This document shows, one piece after another, positions 22,980 to 33,760 of a DNA stretch of 64,000 nt. Positions within the stretch are counted from its first letter, which is position 1. Every line of letters begins with the position of its first letter. The stretch comes from Steinernema hermaphroditum (taxonomy: Eukaryota > Nematoda > Chromadorea > Rhabditida > Steinernematidae). Under the pieces are notes generated by a model. The model ran no database searches and had not been told where the DNA came from. It saw only the letters and a list, made by a program, of their open reading frames with translations. The stretch spans positions 16,020,769-16,084,768 of the forward strand of contig CM059624.1 in NCBI GenBank assembly GCA_030435675.1, written 5' to 3'. The translations under genes and the position numbers were made by a program.

Positions 22980-24431
22980 TTAACTTATCTCATATCTTGA
23001 TATGGCATGCTTCAGATTTTCTTGAATATCATCGCTGAAGTAGATGATGATCACTCTGAATCACAGGATGTACGCGTTTTACTCTGCCTCTGAACTTACG
23101 GGTCAACGACATTGACAGCCATGAGTAAACAGGTAGAAAGACTGAGCCGAATCCAGATGTTGCTAATATTTGGAGACACGTAGAAATAAGTGAAGATTTC
23201 GAAGAAAACTACTAGTCCTTGAACGGCCGATTGGTAGAAGAATTGAATGTTTTCCTTTGAAACGACAGGTTCACTTCCGTCTATACGAACCCGGTTCTTT
23301 CGTATTTTTAAGAACGTGAAGAAGTCCAAGACTACGACAATGACGATGCAGGTGATCGAGACCATGAAGTCGGCATAAAGGCCCAGAAGAGCGCCGCACA
23401 CGTTGTTGTTAAACGTGAAGTGGAAGGTGTCCAGGACAAGGAAGTTTTCGCATCCAGCTGAAACGATTATCGGCGTCGACCTGACTGACAAACTCACGGA
23501 TGAGCTGAATCAAGGAAGTCGCCGCACTAGCCACCCAAACGACCCCAATTGCAATGCAGGCGAACCTCTTGGTCATAACGAAATGATCGCTTCGTGGAAA
23601 GTAGACAGAGACAAAACGATTCACTGCCATAAGCACGTGCGAGAACATGCCACTTTGCCATAGCATATAGATCAGAAGACCTGCGCGGCTACCGACTGTT
23701 GAGCTGTGAAGTAAGACATCGCTGAAAGCATCAAAGTAAATGTAGAATTCTCGAACGATACTGATCAGAATTGAACTGTTTTTTGTACAAAATTAGAGAC
23801 AGCTCTTCTAATTTTATGCATAAAGTTCTTTGGCGCTAACTGATAAGGAAACTTTCGAAGTGTTCGTCTCAGATCAAGTTGAAAACTACCACACACATAG
23901 GCACACATTAACCCCAAGAGGGCGTCGGCTTTCAAGCATACTTGGGCACGTAAACAGCAGTCGAAAGTTACATGAACGTGGATAGGCACCATTGGCGACT
24001 GGGCTGTTTCTATCTATGTGGTCGACCCGGTAAGTCTCTTGCCTACCAATATGTGAACCAGGGTTCGACCCCCTCCACCCATGGCTACTTTTGTATTCGG
24101 TATTTGAGTGAAATGTTCGGTTTCTTTTTCGCTTTTTTTATCAAATTTTCAAGAACCCAACTTTTGACGAAACTCACATGAGGGTCATAGGTGCCAGAGC
24201 AAAGGCGAAGACCATATTGTTGCCCAAGGCACTGATGCTGTGCGAAAGAGAAATGTATCCAAACGCACATTTGAAATTGGGAAGTTTCAGCATGTTGTAG
24301 AGAACCAAGATGTTCAGAGCAAGCCCAAGTGATCCACCCTAGAAATAAATCTAAAAGGTCAAGAAAGCAGCTGGACTTACAAGAAAGAAAATGGAGGCGA
24401 TCGTCCCGTAGTCGCTTTGGGTAAAAGCCAT
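22980..24431 (-). CDS. Srx-like 7TM chemoreceptor C
   Basis: Transcript order: 24431-24381, 24338-24178, 23721-23498, 23457-23100, 23055-22980; 870 nt, 289 residues, open throughout with GT-AG introns in the same phases as B. Starts MAFTQSDYGTIASIFFL. TM1-TM2 exon has GLALNILVLYNML and CAFGYISLSHS; TM3 ends VLMAVNRFVSVYF; loop CENFLVLDTF; FFYQSAVQGL before TM6. The C-terminal tail is short (about 25 residues), roughly half that of B. Intron 2 is 456 bp and contains a plus-strand tRNA-like SINE. Closest relative in the window is B. Expected role: chemosensory G-protein-coupled receptor. Confidence 0.84.
24011..24085 (+). repeat. tRNA(Leu/Ser)-like SINE, copy 1, in intron of receptor C
   Basis: A-box-like TGGTCGACCCGGTAAG (24019-24034) and B box GGTTCGACCCC (24062-24072), with CTTGCCTACCA between. 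The same order recurs at 27293-27362 (+) and in reverse at 28632-28710. The D-arm phrase resembles tRNA-Leu/Ser, but the whole does not fold as a tRNA. Confidence 0.65.
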
Positions 24432-26982
24432 TTTTGATTCTATCGGTTCGAAGGTAGTTGGATTCGCTGAAATAAGACTGGCTCTTGCCTTGCTGTTGAT
24501 ATTAATTCTAAGCAATTTATAATAAAGCTTCCGGCATTTCGTGGGTAACTCACACGATTTCAATGGATGTTTTGATGCAAGTTGTGGGATAAGTAGACAA
24601 AGGTTGAGTCACATGATCCAGAATACATGCCAATCTGTTGTACAGGATGGTTTCGTGGTCCGCAAATGGATGGTTGGTTTAGATATGACTATACTGTCAC
24701 GATTACCTGTTGCGAACGTACAGAAAAAGGGGGGAATACATAGATCTGTATCGTAGGCGATAGTCCACAACATGGATAAACCGAAGATATAGATAATCAG
24801 AAATCCAGCTAGAGTTGAGTAGAGTGAAGTCGAGTTCGAGTCACCCTTTTCGACACGCTTCGACTCGGCGAAGTCCGACTCGACTCGATGACTCGGAGAT
24901 TTTTGGCTCGAATGTCAATCCTAGTTCCAGCCACCTTTTCACAAGAAAAGCTCTTCACCGCTGCCCGATAGCCTAGTACCGCGCTTGATTCAGCTTTCTT
25001 GCCGCTAAGACGGTCTTGCTAGTTTCAATCTCTTCGAATGTTAGTTTCAGTCTTGCTAGTTTGTATCTCGATGTTGGGGGTTAGTTTAAACATGGTCTAT
25101 ATCAAGGATGTTCTGCGTTAAGAAATCCGCCAACTCCCTGAATGAAATGATGAAAATGTGAAAAGTTCATTTCATTACTAATTCCAGAGTAACAAGAAAA
25201 GACAGCTGGAAAGCTAAATTGTCCGATAGCACTGAAGCGGGCGCTGTGTCTGTCGCGAGCGCTGATGATAGGTTTCTCATTTTTAGATTTCGCTTGCTCT
25301 AGTTCGTTTGCTATTGTTAGATTGTAAAACTGCTTTAGATGCGTGTGTTTCCTGATAAAAATACTTTTTTTAGCATTATTGTTTCATTTCATTCATTTAC
25401 TGGTATTCACTATGCAAGTTGTCTCACGGTGTACAATGAATGCTCTTTTTTGTGTTCATGTGAAGTGCTTAGGTTGCTGGAATCTCAAGGCCATCAAGAA
25501 ATTGGATTCTTTGAATGTGCGAAGTCCAAAGCCGTAATATTTTACGTTTTTCGTAGTACAGACTCTATTCGTAATACAGACTCTTTTTCGTAATTTTCTC
25601 TGAGTGTCTGGTCGGTCAGATGGCAAACCCCGTGGCAGTTGTGAGTGTTTCGGCTTCCAGAGGGAATCGGGACACCCGGAAGCCGTAGTCCCACCACCGC
25701 TGAGAACAAGATGTCCGACGTCAAGAATCCGGCCACGTGAGAAGTCATACCCGAAGGTCGCCGACTCTCTGAGGACGCCACCACCATCGAAGACGCAACT
25801 CCCGGACCACAGACCATCAGATTCGAGCACAGAAGCGTGCGCTGTGCCGCAAACGATGCTCCGCTCCTGAATCCGAAGATTTGCCGATTCCCAGAAGCCC
25901 CATGAAGCTCTCCGCCAAGCACCGGTTCGACATCTACGCCGCGCCAGGGATGAAGCCGTCTTCCAGACATCCTCTGTTTGTCTATTTTCGGTGTCGCGCA
26001 AGGCATAATGCCTTTGATTCGCGAAATAAAATCGTGAAATCGTGAAATCGTAGTACCAATGCACTGGTAGGTACATTCTTCCTATTTCGGTCTTTAGCCT
26101 TTCGTCACCAGAAAACACACATACATAACACACACATACGTACCCATCGGTTCTCCATTTATAGGTAGGGAATCTCTTATAGACACATAAACTCACCCTA
26201 AAAAAGGGACACGATGCCACAGTGCCATGATATCATTCGTGGCGCTTTCCTTGTTGGCTATCCAAGCAAGAGGCGCTACAAAAAACATTACTTGCAGTTA
26301 TATGCTTTGTCAAACAATAGAAGTATTCGTGGCTTTGTTTTTGACTCCTGCCCATCGACACTTCTGTTTATCACCCTCCACGTTGAAGTGAACCGAGCGT
26401 GCGTGTCATAAAGAATCTAGTCAAACCAAGTGGGATTTCTTTTAATGAAAAAAGTTAATGCGTTTGCTGCTTGACCTTGGTTTGCACGTTGAAAAATTAG
26501 CTACTTCATGCATCGTTTCGCTTATTACAATCGTTTTATATGTGATCGTCTGATGTACATCTGAGGTGCCTAGTAGTCTAAAGAGAGCAAAATCGCGCGC
26601 AGTGCATATATGGCTAATGTAGTGCCTGGTGGAAGTAGTGTTTTTTGTAGTACAGTTGTTTTTACACGCGAATTGCCTAGGTTGCTGGTACAAAGCCATC
26701 GAGCAATAGGATTCTTTGAATGCGCAGAGTACAAAACCGTAAAATCTTTATGTTTTTCGTAGTAGCAATGCAATATAAATATGAATATCGCGTAAGTAAG
26801 TAGAACTCTATATGGTGAAAACCCACTGCTTCTGATGTCATGATTACGACGTTCGATAGTCTTACAATGGAAACTTCTGAGGTATTCGCCTCAGATCAAC
26901 GTGGCCCCCAAAAGCGCGCCCTCTTATACACACACAAAGTTACGCGACAGTGGGGATCAGGGTTGTGCGGAACAATGCGTGT
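24432..26982. other. Intergenic, repeat-rich, no confident gene
   Basis: About 24820-24920 is rich in GACTC-type words (GACTCGACTCGATGACTCGG). A diverged direct repeat occurs at about 25466-25559 and 26672-26765. 25600-26010 is a GC-richer repeat, open in several frames on both strands; its part 25730-25840 resembles 14455-14540. The 254-residue minus-strand open frame over 25456-26220 runs through this repeat and shows no domain, so I do not call it a gene. Confidence 0.5.
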
Positions 26983-27225
26983 GTCCGGAACCGCAAGAAA
27001 CGACTCGAGGCGGGTTCGAATCCACCCTGACATTGGGCTGACATTTTTATCTTCAGTCAGAAGACAAACTTTGCGACACTAGTCGCAAAGCTTGTCTTCT
27101 GTCTATTTATGTCAAAAGAAAAACTATGTTAATAAAATGACTGTCTTAAACCGATGATAAAAAGGTTTGGTCTCAGGGGGGATTCGAACCCGCCTCGAGC
27201 CGTTTCTTCGGGTTCCGACTTCCGG
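26983..27225. repeat. Foldback of two tRNA-like modules with nested hairpin
   Basis: The plus copy at 26983-27030 (CTCGAGGCGGGTTCGAATCC) is matched by a reverse-complement copy at 27173-27225. Between them is a 19-bp near-perfect hairpin (27059-27077 with 27082-27100, one mismatch, 4-base loop). Each arm has a consensus B box. Likely two head-to-head SINE copies or a foldback element. Confidence 0.65.
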
Positions 27226-27292
27226 ATTACTTCCACGCAACCTTGGTGGGGATGTATTTATGTAGACACAATTACCGGAATATGTGTTTCTG

Positions 27293-27362
27293 CCTACGTG
27301 GCTGATCCGGTAATTCTCTTGTCTACCAGTTTGACCAGGGTTCGACTCCCAACTCGTCGTCA
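27293..27362 (+). repeat. tRNA(Leu/Ser)-like SINE, copy 2
   Basis: TGGCTGATCCGGTAAT at 27299-27314 and B box GGTTCGACTCC at 27339-27349, with CTTGTCTACCA between; same family as copies in the introns of receptors C and D. Confidence 0.6.
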
Positions 27363-28062
27363 ATCATACCTACATACACATCCTAGCTCGCGAAATTTCC
27401 CAGGGCTGTTTACATTATCATATATGCGTGCAAGCCAACGCCCTTTTGAAATTCACGCTCAATAATAGATGCCTACCTATGTGCCAATTTTGAGAACGAT
27501 CTGAGGCAGACATCCCAGAAGGTTCCCTTGTTAGTCATAGCATTTTGCATCCTAGGTGGCGTGACTTATTGATTGTTAAATGGTGAGCGAGAAGTACTCA
27601 GCTTCTATAGGGTGTCCCAGATAAAGTTTATCTGTGAACTGGCTGTTCAGTGGTGGGATGCTGTGAGGGAGTGGACGGAGGGCACCTTGTATGCACTCTA
27701 GTTCCACATCATAGCAGATAAGGCTAACTGCAGTAGGCATGTGAATTGCATCACTATAACTTAAACCAAACCCGATATTTCGACCTACCACGAAATTCAA
27801 AGTGACTTCATTTCATGATGAATTTCACTAGACTGCTAACAAGATCGCAATACAACTTCAATATTAATACTAATCAGTATCAGTACCGATGTTTGATGGG
27901 GAATAGCAATTATCAAAATGTCGTTATGCCCTCTGTACCGCTTGTCATCGCGAACCTTTTAATAACATATCATTCTTCTCCGAATAGATGTTTTCGTAAA
28001 AGCAATGTGAATAAACTTTCAGGTCTAAGACAGAACGCGTACACTTACCCTTCTTCTGGTCA
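27363..28062. other. Intergenic, nothing recognised
   Basis: AT-rich sequence between the SINE cluster and receptor D; presumably holds the promoter of D, but no defined element is visible. Confidence 0.35.
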
Positions 28063-29921
28063 ATGGAGTTTGATGCGCTTAAAGCATGTTGTGTCGTTCT
28101 ACCCGTATGTCAAACATCTCACCTACCTCCTTAATTTACTGCCTTTAGATCAGCATTGTTGGCCTGTCTATAAATGGAACTGTAGCCTTTGCTGTTAGAA
28201 GGTCACGCTCCTTCGGATTCGCCTTTGGCAGCTTGATGTTGTCTCAGGTTATCGCAAACATTGGAAATCAGATAATTTATCTTCTTTTCGTCGGACTCCT
28301 CACGCTAATGTATTACCACCTAACGTTTATTCCCACTAAGAAGTTCTTTCAGACAGCCTTCCTGGCACGACATGTACTGGGCGAGACGATCCGGTCAATT
28401 CCTCGTTTTCTTTTTCAACGCATCCGTCTTCGCTCATCTCTTCGCTGCCATCAATCGCGCTTTGGTGATAATATTCCCCATCAAGGCAATCAAGTTCTAT
28501 GGCGATGAGAAGATCACGAAAATATCGATAACGATCATATGGACATTGGCAATGGCGAATTCTGCTATCTATTGGATTCGTAAGTAACTGTTTATATTTT
28601 GTTTACTGTTAAAAAAAAAAGAAACGGGCTCCATACTGGCCACGGGAGAAGTCGAACCCTGGTTTACAAATTGGTAGGCTAGGGACTTATCGGATCCACC
28701 ACTTAGATACGAATGCGAATCCCGATAATCATGTCTATTGCAACACCTCCGCCCACGTAACATTCTAGGGCTGTGTACAAAGTTGTTCGGGTACCCAAAA
28801 GTACGGGTGCCTGAACCCGAAACCCGAACCCGACCCAAACCCGAAACGTTCGGGTATCCGACCCGAAAACCCGAACCCGCCAACCCTGGCTGTGTACATG
28901 GTCAGGTGTGCGCATAAGTCGGTGCCCTTTTGGTATTAGCGTATGCTTATCGATGTACCAATTTTCAGCTGGATCCGAGACGTGGACCCTCTCATTCTTT
29001 CATTCGTGCCATCTCATTCTTGTGTTATATCTCGATCCGTTTCCTTACGGGTACTTGTTCCATGGCAAGAGGTGTTGCTCGGTCCTCGAAATGTCGAGCA
29101 ATCTCTTCGAACTTTCGACCCTGATGCCGATCTCGAGACTCGATGAAATTTCGAGCGAGTAGCATCTCTGTCTGTGACCAACTATTGGCCAAATCCGAAA
29201 TGCACATTATTCGATATCAATGAAAAAAATCAAAGCGCATTAAACATAGCGTTGAAAAAATCAGATGGCTAACAGGACAGCTTGTATATCGGCAGTACTG
29301 TACCCCGTCTGGGGATTTGAATTAACAATTCCCTGCGTGATATCAGAATTGTTTCAGCAACCTGCTCAATGCGCTTCGATCCTGTGGCATTCGGCTTCCT
29401 CTATGCCGAGACCTACTGTGGTTACATCACGGAACATTTCACCGATTTCGGTGTCTCAATAACCGTTGTGACAGCTATCACAGTAATCGACCTCGTCTCC
29501 TTTCTCTTCCTGCGACGGCTGCGCAATCTTAACCCGAGAAGAAAACAACGTGAAATTCGCTTTTTCGCGCAGGTACAGAACAATGCGACCATCAGTGCAA
29601 AAGATGTCCTTTAGGCATGTATTCAAAGTGCTCTACTTGTACTCTCCACTCTGTTCTTTTTCTATTTTTACAAATTCAGTCCAAACCCGTGGTACGTATT
29701 TACCAGCACCACGCTAGCCTGGGAATTGGTCCACACCTTAGACGGGTAAGAATTCTCTGCGCGAGCTATCGATAGTCACCAGGAGTTTCAGAGCTGTTGT
29801 CTTCGCCTTCAACTCAGAAGTGAGAAATATTATCGTAAAGACGCTCTTGCGAAAGAAAACAGCTGTAGGCTCAAGACCCACTTCAGTGGCTGGAAGCAAA
29901 GTGTTTTTGCCTACAAGATAA
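28063..29921 (+). CDS. Srx-like 7TM chemoreceptor D
   Basis: Exons 28063-28104, 28149-28309, 28353-28579, 29358-29572, 29615-29745, 29792-29921; 906 nt, 301 residues. The 14-codon first exon (MEFDALKACCVVLP) was chosen because it matches the MxEFD start of E, F and G, ends in a GTATGT donor 44 bp from exon 2, and keeps phase 0. TM1-TM2: IVGLSINGTVAFAV, GFAFGSLMLSQ; TM3 ends LFAAINRALVIIF; loop CSMRFDPVAF; IRFFAQACIQSAL precedes TM6; tail basic. It opens a run of five same-strand receptors (D-H). Intron 3 is 778 bp and contains a minus-strand SINE and a CCCGAA-rich block. Chemosensory GPCR by family. Confidence 0.84.
28632..28710 (-). repeat. tRNA(Leu/Ser)-like SINE, copy 3, in intron of receptor D
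   Basis: Reverse complement carries GGATCCGATAAGTC, CTAGCCTACCAAT and ACCAGGGTTCGAC in the same order as copies at 24011 and 27293. Antisense to the host gene. Confidence 0.6.
28786..28885. repeat. CCCGAA-rich simple repeat in intron of receptor D
   Basis: Repeated CCCGAA/CCCGAC words with occasional TTCGGGT in the other orientation, so the block can pair with itself. Such words resemble subterminal repeats of some hAT-type elements, but no ends were found. Confidence 0.5.
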
Positions 29922-31012
29922 ATGCTGTGCTGTTTTTTGAATACATGATGTAGATATGGAAACGTTGGGTGGTCGGGTTCCAGTTTTTCGGGTAGCTGGT
30001 CCTGGCATCCAGCATTTTTATTAGTGGATATTTGACGATAAAATGTGCACTTTCCAAAGTGCAGTTGGATGGTAGAGTACCCTTGAAGCAATAAATGAAA
30101 AAAGTTTTTCCGATTCGTTCTCTATTTTTCAATAAAGTCCATACAAAGGACTTCCTTCGCTATCGCTGCTCTATAGCAGTGGAACTGAGATGGTTTCTGC
30201 TAGAGTACGGATGAAAACCCCGCAATTTCGCTTCTCTGATAGTCGCCGCTTTCTGGCACCTATGTGAGGCCTCGATTCCCTGTCTCCAGGTTGGGGTTCG
30301 GTGCCAGTTGGGCTCCGTTGCCTGAAAAATCGTGCCAAAACCGATTCAGAGCGGTTCATATCTTCACCTCAGCATTCACCTGGAAAGGTCGATTAGTTAA
30401 TTGAACAGCTGGATCTTCTCTGTTATTGTATAGTTCAACGTTGAAAGATCAAATGTTCTTCTTGGCGTTGCTTTCGTTAGGCTTCGGGAAATTGATGGTG
30501 TGTTGAGAAACGGTAATCACCAAAGTCAGAGGTGAATACTCGTACCGCGAGCTGTGCCGTTTACTGACCTTTATGAATTTTGCTCAATAGTAGACCTGTC
30601 ATGCATGCGTTCAGCCCAAAGACGTACCAGTTTTTTCATTAGTAATCCCATCCCTTGCGCCTCTTGTGGCGTTTATTTTCGGATTTTATCTGCGCTCGGG
30701 TCCAGTCCAGGCGTACAGAAGGAACCTAAAAACAACAAGTGCCTGTGTTCTTTTAAATACTTGCTTGTATTTTGTAACACAAGAAATCGAAAGATTAATT
30801 CCACTGTTCCCCATTATAAACCACAGCGAAACGAGTAATCACTAAAACGCCCTTGATTCTGCTGATGTTGGAATTCAGAACTACGTTTTTCTTTACTGCC
30901 CTTTAAATCACTATCGTTAGAAATCATTAAAGTTGAGTTATGTGAACAGATGGCTATAATTTAACTGGAAAAAAACAAGACCTGGATCGTTACATAAAGT
31001 TTAATGAAAAGT
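29922..31012. other. Intergenic, no gene seen
   Basis: AT-rich. AATAAA near 30089 could serve receptor D, though it is about 170 bp past the stop. No other signals recognised. Confidence 0.4.
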
Positions 31013-31531
31013 TCAAGAACCAGCTTGTTTGTGTAGCTTAAACTTTATGAAAGAAATCAAACGTTTAAGTGCTGTAAAGATACAGCACTTGTAGCTCGGT
31101 TCGGAATACTCACTGGGTTTCTGCAAGAACCAAATCCTATGGATACGGACCAAGGATATTTGGCCGTTCAACTCGCCGAACCTGAATCCGATGAAATACG
31201 CAATTTGCTCCATTGTGGGGGAGACGACTTCCCGACGATGCCACGAATCCCCTGAAGAGAGCTTTAGGGTAAACATGGGAACAAAGTTGTCTGGGATCCC
31301 GGGCTTTTCTCGTAAAAAAATTTCGAGAAACGTGTTCAAGTCTGCATCAACGCTGTAGTTGGTCACATCAATTGACTTCCACTCCATATTTGTGCAGTTT
31401 TGCGCGCTGAATAACACCGTATTGATCGTTCTCCGATAGAAATACGCTTCGTTGCAAAAAAAAGTATTTTTGTCACTGCCAACAAAATCGTTATGTACGT
31501 CAGCTGGTTTGTAGAAGCTGCTAGGTAACAT
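31013..31531 (-). CDS. Hypothetical ORF, 172 residues
   Basis: A single open frame starting MLPSSFYKPADVHNDF and ending in a basic KFKLHKQAGS. It is long for chance in an AT-rich region, and the composition is protein-like (aromatic and charged residues mixed, no low complexity). No signal peptide, TM segment or motif I recognise. The pattern is loosely like nematode F-box-associated proteins, but that is only an impression. It could be a pseudogene or exon fragment, as no splice partners were found. Confidence 0.35.
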   Translation of the reverse strand: MLPSSFYKPADVHNDFVGSDKNTFFCNEAYFYRRTINTVLFSAQNCTNMEWKSIDVTNYSVDADLNTFLEIFLREKPGIPDNFVPMFTLKLSSGDSWHRREVVSPTMEQIAYFIGFRFGELNGQISLVRIHRIWFLQKPSEYSEPSYKCCIFTALKRLISFIKFKLHKQAGS

Positions 31532-31743
31532 GTGCTTCAGAACAAATTATGTTTCGTCAGATCGTGTGATTCCAAGAAAATGATGTTATTTCTGCATTTT
31601 TAGCGAGGTCAACCGGACCTGCAAAGAGAATGAGAATGCATTTTCCTGCACGTCATCATCGTCCTTTGCTTTCCTTTGTAATCAAGCCGGCACAGCACAC
31701 CTTCCGCTTTCGTGCCTCTCCCTTGTTTGTCTCAACAATGATC

Positions 31744-31777
31744 ACAATTAAGATCCGCCTCTTCAGATCTTAATTGT
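31744..31777. promoter_or_regulatory. Perfect 12-bp inverted repeat upstream of receptor E
   Basis: Arms ACAATTAAGATC and GATCTTAATTGT around a 10-base spacer, about 80 bp upstream of the ATG of E. It could be a transcription-factor site or a hairpin in the 5' UTR. Function not known. Confidence 0.3.
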
Positions 31778-31859
31778 TCGCTATAAGTGTTCGCTCCGCC
31801 TTTTTAAGAACCACTATTTAAGAACTCGATAACACGGTGACCATCTTTGGATCGAAAGT

Positions 31860-33760
31860 ATGGAGTTCGACAGCACTAAGGCCTCTATCATGACCGTTAC
31901 GGTAGGTTCCATCCATGAGGAACTAACAAAACTGCGTTTTAGGTTGGTGTAATTGGCCTCGTCGTGAACATCAACGTTGCCTATGCTGTGAAGAAATGTC
32001 GCACATTTGGCCACGCCTTTGGCACGTTGTGCTTATCACAAACTGTATCCAATATTGGGAATTTGTGCGTGTTTGTGTTCCTAACTGGAGGAGTTACCCT
32101 TATGTAAGCTCACTTCCTTCGGCTTACCCTATGTTCTTTGAAACAAGGAACAAGCCTTAGCCCTAAATGTTTGACAATACATCGGTTGCTTCTTATTAAG
32201 ACTTAGGTTCGAGTTAGATAAATCTCGGATTCGAGTAATTAAACCGTTTTGTGAACAGCAGGGTAATATTAGGAGTTTGAAATGGAGGTAGATGAGAATG
32301 TGTGGCATCACAAGATCGTATAGTTATAAATCTGGCTCCGCCACATCAATTCAGAGTACACGAACTCCTTCTTTCGGCTTCAGATTGGTGACCTCTGCGT
32401 TTCAATTACTTTTGTATCAATCATTGCCTTGTTGGACATCACCTCTTTCTTTCGGCTTCATCAACTGGGGGTCCACCACACAGATAGAAAGTAAACCTGA
32501 CATCACATTCGATATCGAAAGACAAGATCAACCGATGTTGTACGAATGAAAATGTGCTATTTCAGAGACCCATCTTGGCATGCTACCTACCTCGGGCGGC
32601 GTTCGGGCCAACTGCTCATATTCTTCTGGGAAGCATCAATCTTCACCCACCTATTCATCTCCATTAACCGCGCCGTCGCCGTTAACTTCCCGGTCAAATA
32701 CAACACTATCTTCAGTGAAAACAGAACCACTAATGTTATTATTGGCTTGATTTGGTTCATATCTCTTGCTCAAGCGTTTCCATACAGTTTTCGTAAGGGT
32801 CTTTTTAATCCAAGCATGCATTGTATCAACTTTAGCCTCATGCTCGATGCTGTTCCATCCGGACACTTTCACCTACGAATACTCGTCAAGCACGTGTGGG
32901 AAGATAGCTGAGCAGATTGGTGACCTCTACGTTTCCATTACCGTTGTATCGATCATTGCCGTTTTGGACATTACCTCCTTTCTTCGACTTCATCAACTCA
33001 GGGTCCACCACACAGATAGGAAGACGAAGTCCAAGGAGCTTAGACTGTTTTTTCAGGTGGGAACTGTGTCATAAGTAGATAGTAACAGGTGATTTTAGGC
33101 TTGCACTCAAAGCGTGCTTCTCATGTTTTGCGAATGCTCATTTTTCTACCTCAGCAGCTTTTCGGAAAACATTTGGTTTGCGTTCGTTTCCACTACGTTC
33201 ATATGGGTTGTTACGCACTGTCTCGATGGGTAAGAATTCGGTTGCCTTTGCAATAAAATCTGCCTTGATAAGATCTTTTTCGATCTGATGTATATGGATC
33301 CGGGAAGAGGGGGACTATATCTCATATTCTATCATTTGTATTCGTTCCTTCAAGAACAAGAAAAAACAATGGCCAGTTTTATCGAAAGTGGACAAAGCGA
33401 TGTCCGTCGAGTTACACACCAATTATAGACTGTGCTGAACCACATGTTTTTGATCAGTTTTGACTGGACCGAGGGAAACTTTAGATATGGAAGTGAATAG
33501 CTATAGCCACATCTTTTTTTCTGTTTTTCCGGAATCAAAGCAATTCTTAAAAATCGTTTCTGCTTAATCCAGGAATTGGACATCTTCCATACCACTAAAT
33601 GAATGATTTCAGCGTGATTGTTATTGTGTTCAGCAGAGAAATCCGCAGAATCATCCTACGCACCGCGGAAGTCTCCGTGATTCATCCGTCTGCGACGCAC
33701 TATCACACCACGATTAGGCAGTCGGCTGTGATAAAGAGCGAAACGCAGATTTCAACTTGA
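31860..33760 (+). CDS. Srx-like 7TM chemoreceptor E
   Basis: Exons 31860-31901, 31943-32103, 32566-32792, 32836-33056, 33099-33229, 33613-33760; 930 nt, 309 residues, no stop. Start MEFDSTKASIMTVT; VGVIGLVVNINVAYAV and HAFGTLCLSQT; TM3 ends LFISINRAVAVNF; loop CSMLFHPDTFTYEY; ELRLFFQACTQSVLL; TM7 followed by VIVIVFSREIRR and a Ser/Thr-containing tail. Phases 0,2,1,0,2 match D and G. Intron 2 (462 bp) contains a decayed copy of part of exon 4. Chemosensory GPCR by family; closest window relatives are F, G and H. Confidence 0.85.
32382..32491 (+). pseudogene. Duplicated exon-4 fragment inside intron 2 of receptor E
   Basis: 110 bp aligning without gaps to 32914-33023 of exon 4 (shared AGATTGGTGACCTCT start and GGTCCACCACACAGATAG end). 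Scattered substitutions. No acceptor leads into it in a useful frame, and skipping it gives a complete receptor, so it is a relic rather than an exon. Confidence 0.75.

Noticed and set aside
25456..26220. 254-residue minus-strand ORF as a gene
   Set aside because: It runs through a GC-rich repeat that is also open on the plus strand and in other frames. No domain, and its C-terminal part is duplicated non-coding sequence at 26672-26765.
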